Positions 14,231 through 16,531 of a stretch of 16,531 bases of DNA are shown piece after piece. Position 1 is the first letter of the stretch, and each line of letters starts with the position of its first letter. Below the pieces are notes generated by a model that made no database searches, was not told where the DNA came from, and worked only from the letters and a program-made list of their open reading frames with translations. This DNA comes from UBA1151 sp963579925. GTDB lineage: Bacteria > Chloroflexota > Dehalococcoidia > Lucifugimonadales > Lucifugimonadaceae. The translations under genes were made by a program, and so were the position numbers. Location of the stretch: assembly GCA_963579925.1 (NCBI GenBank), contig CAUZJA010000039.1:1-16531 (forward strand), written 5' to 3'.

Positions 14231-14974
14231 CTAGATCGTCCGGACGCTGCCCTTCACGAATGATGCTTCGTCTGATGCGAGCCAGATCATGACATTCGCT
14301 ACGCCATCAGGTGAGGCAAGTGCGTCGATCTTCTCTTTCAGCGATCCCTGTTTGCCCTCAGCGTTGTGCACCGCCTCAACCTGCGCACGCTTGAGCGGCG
14401 TGTTGAGCGACCCGGGAAGCACGTCGTTGACGCGAATTCCGTGCTGCGCTAGATGGCTGTCGAGCACCATCGTAAAGCCGTGTGTACCACCCTTGCTTGA
14501 GCCGTATGCGTACGACGATGAGCCGCCTGTCACGCCCGCGCCAGATGAGGTGATGATGATCGTGCCGTCCTCAGCCGCAATCATGTGGCTGGAGACGTGC
14601 TTCACGACCAGGAAAGTCCCCTTCAAGTTGATGTCGACCACAAAGTCCCACACATCTTCTGGAAACTCGTCGATTCGAACATTGGCGCCCTGAAGTACGC
14701 CAGCAATATTGATCAACACGTCAACTTTGCCACCAAGCCACTCAACGGCCTCATCGACAGCGGCACTGACTTCATCAGAATTTACGATGTCCACGTGCCA
14801 GTACTTGCCTTCCGCCCCGGCTCCTTCAATCTCTGTCAGAGCCGTCGCAGCATCGGCGTCGTTGACGTCGAAGAACGCTATCTTGGCGCCCTCTCTGGCC
14901 GCCCGGAGAGCTGTTGCCCTGCCGATACCAGTTGAGCCACCAGTAAGAATGATTCGCTTGCCTTCAAGCAGCAT
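14231..14974 (-). CDS. SDR-family oxidoreductase, short at the C-terminus
   Basis: A 247-residue classical SDR. The cofactor motif TGGSTGIG and D37 in FFDV suggest NAD(H). NIAG replaces NNAG. The catalytic residues are S144 (ITSSGAG), Y157 and K161 (YGSSK), with the usual N in DINLKG. The protein stops at FVKGSVRTI, where most family members continue for several residues through a VDGG-type segment. In the next frame the DNA after the stop reads GAFGGL, so a late frameshift is possible. The ATG has GGGAG 5 nt upstream. It lies 51 nt after the TIM-barrel gene and 19 nt before the hydrolase gene, so it probably works in their pathway by oxidising an alcohol group. Confidence 0.87.
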   Translation of the reverse strand: MLLEGKRIILTGGSTGIGRATALRAAREGAKIAFFDVNDADAATALTEIEGAGAEGKYWHVDIVNSDEVSAAVDEAVEWLGGKVDVLINIAGVLQGANVRIDEFPEDVWDFVVDINLKGTFLVVKHVSSHMIAAEDGTIIITSSGAGVTGGSSSYAYGSSKGGTHGFTMVLDSHLAQHGIRVNDVLPGSLNTPLKRAQVEAVHNAEGKQGSLKEKIDALASPDGVANVMIWLASDEASFVKGSVRTI

Positions 14975-15025
14975 TGGATCTCCCGTCTTGTTTGATTACA
15001 TAATTGTTCAGCGTGCGGCTATCGC

Positions 15026-15904
15026 TCACACACTTGGTGGGTTTGGCTCGTCCCAGACGATGCCGACACTGTCCGAGTACACCTTGAACTCCGTGATGGC
15101 GTCGGCATATCTGTCTGCTGGCAGATGCTCGATCAACACATGAGCATTGGGAGCGACTTTCTGCATCTCCGTAAGGAAATAATCGTGCGGAATCAGGCCG
15201 CTGCCGATCTCTTCTTCCTCGAGGTGGACGAGCAGTTTCGTCATGACCTGGAAGTCCTTGGCATGTGCACCCCACGTGACGTGGCCAAGGAGGTCAAAGA
15301 ACTCCTGCAGGAACGGCTTGAGGTCGTACGCCTCATCAAGGCTAGCGACGAAGTTCACCGGATCCTGATTGAAACCAAGCGCTGGTGACCCTGCGGCGTC
15401 AATAAAGTCCCGCATCCGTCGTGCAGAGTACACCGGGCAGACAACGCCGCCTTCAGTGGCGATCTTCACGCCTTCTGCCTCAGCCACCGCTGAGGCCTGC
15501 TTCGCACTATCGACAAGTCTGTCGAAGATGCGCTCTGAGCGGTTTTCTGGATGTGGAGTCCACGCACCACCGGGATTCAAGCTGCCTGGCCGAAGATACG
15601 TATTTGGCGAGCCCATCTCCGCCGTGAGACGACACATGTCCTGCAAGAACTTGATTGCAGCCTTGCGCTCGTCCTCATCATCGCTGACGAGTGCGCCTCC
15701 GTAGCCGCCATTGGTCTGACCAATCTCCAGCCCTGCCTCCGCGAACTTTCGTTTGAAGAATTCGACGTCCGCCGCGGTGGCGCTAGCCGGGTCTTGCACA
15801 ACGACATTCAGGGCGTTATAGCCCTCGGCCTTCGCCGAGTTCAAATCGCTTTGAGAATATGAAAGCCAATCGCCTTTGATTCGCCCTGCAGCGCCTAAAA
15901 GCAC
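15026..15904 (-). CDS. Sugar phosphate isomerase/epimerase-like TIM-barrel protein (second)
   Basis: A 292-residue xylose isomerase-like TIM-barrel enzyme, distantly similar to the plus-strand one in this window. The metal ligands are E151 (ATEGG), D181 (NQDPVN), H214 (GAHAKD) and E259 (LIEHLP). The IolE/IolI-like pattern H-x-K-D at the third site suggests a keto-sugar or keto-cyclitol substrate. The start is GTG, supported by a strong SD 6 nt upstream. An ATG two bases further upstream is out of frame, and no in-frame ATG precedes it. It is followed by the SDR after 51 nt and then the hydrolase, a likely operon. Substrate and exact reaction are not known. Confidence 0.82.
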   Translation of the reverse strand: MLLGAAGRIKGDWLSYSQSDLNSAKAEGYNALNVVVQDPASATAADVEFFKRKFAEAGLEIGQTNGGYGGALVSDDEDERKAAIKFLQDMCRLTAEMGSPNTYLRPGSLNPGGAWTPHPENRSERIFDRLVDSAKQASAVAEAEGVKIATEGGVVCPVYSARRMRDFIDAAGSPALGFNQDPVNFVASLDEAYDLKPFLQEFFDLLGHVTWGAHAKDFQVMTKLLVHLEEEEIGSGLIPHDYFLTEMQKVAPNAHVLIEHLPADRYADAITEFKVYSDSVGIVWDEPNPPSV

Positions 15905-15910
15905 ATCAAA

Positions 15911-15918
15911 CCCTTTCC
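15911..15918 (-). promoter_or_regulatory. Ribosome binding site fixing a GTG start
   Basis: On the minus strand GGAAAGGG precedes TTTGAT and then GTG (15904-15902). The 6-nt spacing supports the GTG over the overlapping out-of-frame ATG at 15906-15904. Confidence 0.55.
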
Positions 15919-15955
15919 ACTGTTCAATAATGAAGCGGTTGCAGGATACAGCAGG

Positions 15956-16507
15956 TCACAAACCGAGGCTGGACCGATCGCGATCAACTTTCCGCCTGAC
16001 CCGCTCGTCGAGCGGCAAGGCACTACCCCCGCCTCCGCCGCCGCCTTTGTTAGAGCGACCGCGCTCATGCTGGCTCTCAATACGGGTCTTCAGCACACCC
16101 AAATAGACTTCAGTCCAGTGCGTAGCCGCTTTCCGGACTACAGGAGCCAGTGCGCGCGTAGTTGGCCCCTCAAGGCTCATAGTGGACCTCAGCGCCGTTG
16201 ACTTGAAATTGCCATCCAGTCTGAACTCCTGATGCGCCCTCACACCCCAGCACTTGCCGTGCCATGCCCATCGACGCGCCTTCGCGATCTCAAGAATCTC
16301 TCCACGCACGCCCAGGATCTTCTTTCGCAGCTTGAAACGAGCACCAATGCCCTCCTCATCAATCAGCCAGGAGCTGGAAACTTCGGGGTTCCAGTCCACC
16401 CAGAGGTCTACCCGCCTGATCCACTGCCAGATCACCTCAGGCGGCGAGAAGATTTCAATCTCCCTTTCAACCACCACGGGGGCATTCCTGTTTATCGTCT
16501 GTCTCAT
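15956..16507 (-). CDS. SRPBCC-family protein with polyglycine basic tail
   Basis: Residues ~8-140 have the SRPBCC (polyketide cyclase/dehydrase 2) pattern: VEREIEIFSPPEVIWQWIRRVDLWVDWNPEV, then WHGKCWGVRAHQEFRL, and a C-terminal long helix. Such helix-grip domains bind hydrophobic ligands, and some are enzymes. The last ~40 residues are unlike the domain: basic and polar, with seven consecutive glycines (codons at 16025-16045) followed by a charged stretch rich in R and D. The ATG at 16505-16507 is taken as start; the preceding TTG would add one residue. No SD is seen. The next gene on this strand begins 51 nt after its stop, so co-transcription is possible but not certain. Function unknown. 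Confidence 0.7.
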   Translation of the reverse strand: MRQTINRNAPVVVEREIEIFSPPEVIWQWIRRVDLWVDWNPEVSSSWLIDEEGIGARFKLRKKILGVRGEILEIAKARRWAWHGKCWGVRAHQEFRLDGNFKSTALRSTMSLEGPTTRALAPVVRKAATHWTEVYLGVLKTRIESQHERGRSNKGGGGGGGSALPLDERVRRKVDRDRSSLGL

Positions 16508-16531
16508 CAATAGAATTCGGCCTGTGGGTCT

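Noticed and set aside
1..16531. Search for CRISPR arrays, toxin-antitoxin pairs, retrons or anti-phage genes
   Set aside because: No regularly spaced repeats, reverse transcriptase, small toxin-like gene pairs or known defence motifs were seen.

Overview
The window looks like chromosomal DNA of a free-living bacterium, most plausibly a Chloroflexota of the Dehalococcoidia or marine SAR202 kind. This rests on three things: the housekeeping order dprA-topA-xer, then aroQ-pepP-efp, then xseA-xseB; a moderately high GC content judged by eye; and a dense set of amidohydrolase, SDR, TIM-barrel isomerase and large alpha/beta-hydrolase genes of the kind expanded in those lineages. The assignment is inference from gene content and protein similarity recalled from memory, not from a search. 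There are no rRNA, tRNA, CRISPR, transposase or phage genes, and no gene-free stretch exceeds about 235 bases.

Left part (1-5860, all plus strand). The 3' end of dprA is followed after 6 nt by topA and after another 6 nt by a Xer tyrosine recombinase, so this is a DNA uptake, topology and chromosome-resolution operon. A 202-nt spacer with a degraded interspersed repeat leads to a second operon: aroQ (type II dehydroquinase), an M24 aminopeptidase overlapping it by 4 nt, and efp 12 nt further on. Start codons here are often TTG or GTG. Two conserved proteins carry unusual residues: AroQ has Gln where the active-site His is expected, and EF-P has a proline-rich tip loop (PPKAPP).

Middle (5861-10195, plus strand). 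After a hairpin terminator there is a single-gene amidohydrolase (hydantoinase or D-aminoacylase type) with all metal ligands. Next come both exonuclease VII subunits, xseA and xseB. Immediately after xseB is a PurN/Fmt-type formyltransferase-fold protein with a roughly 105-residue, very basic, low-complexity N-terminal extension. That extension contains five tandem RPAQx-like pentapeptides, and its DNA contains a perfect 17-bp hairpin. This is the most unusual object in the window.

Right part (10241-16507). This is a catabolic neighbourhood. A minus-strand SDR oxidoreductase and a plus-strand TIM-barrel sugar isomerase/epimerase-like enzyme diverge from a 233-bp intergenic region rich in short inverted repeats. 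Converging on the isomerase is a minus-strand series: an SRPBCC protein with a polyglycine tail, a second TIM-barrel isomerase, a second SDR (possibly shortened at its C-terminus) and a 660-residue alpha/beta-hydrolase-domain protein. Together they could de-esterify, oxidise and isomerise a polyol, cyclitol or hydroxy-acid type substrate; the substrate cannot be read from the sequence.
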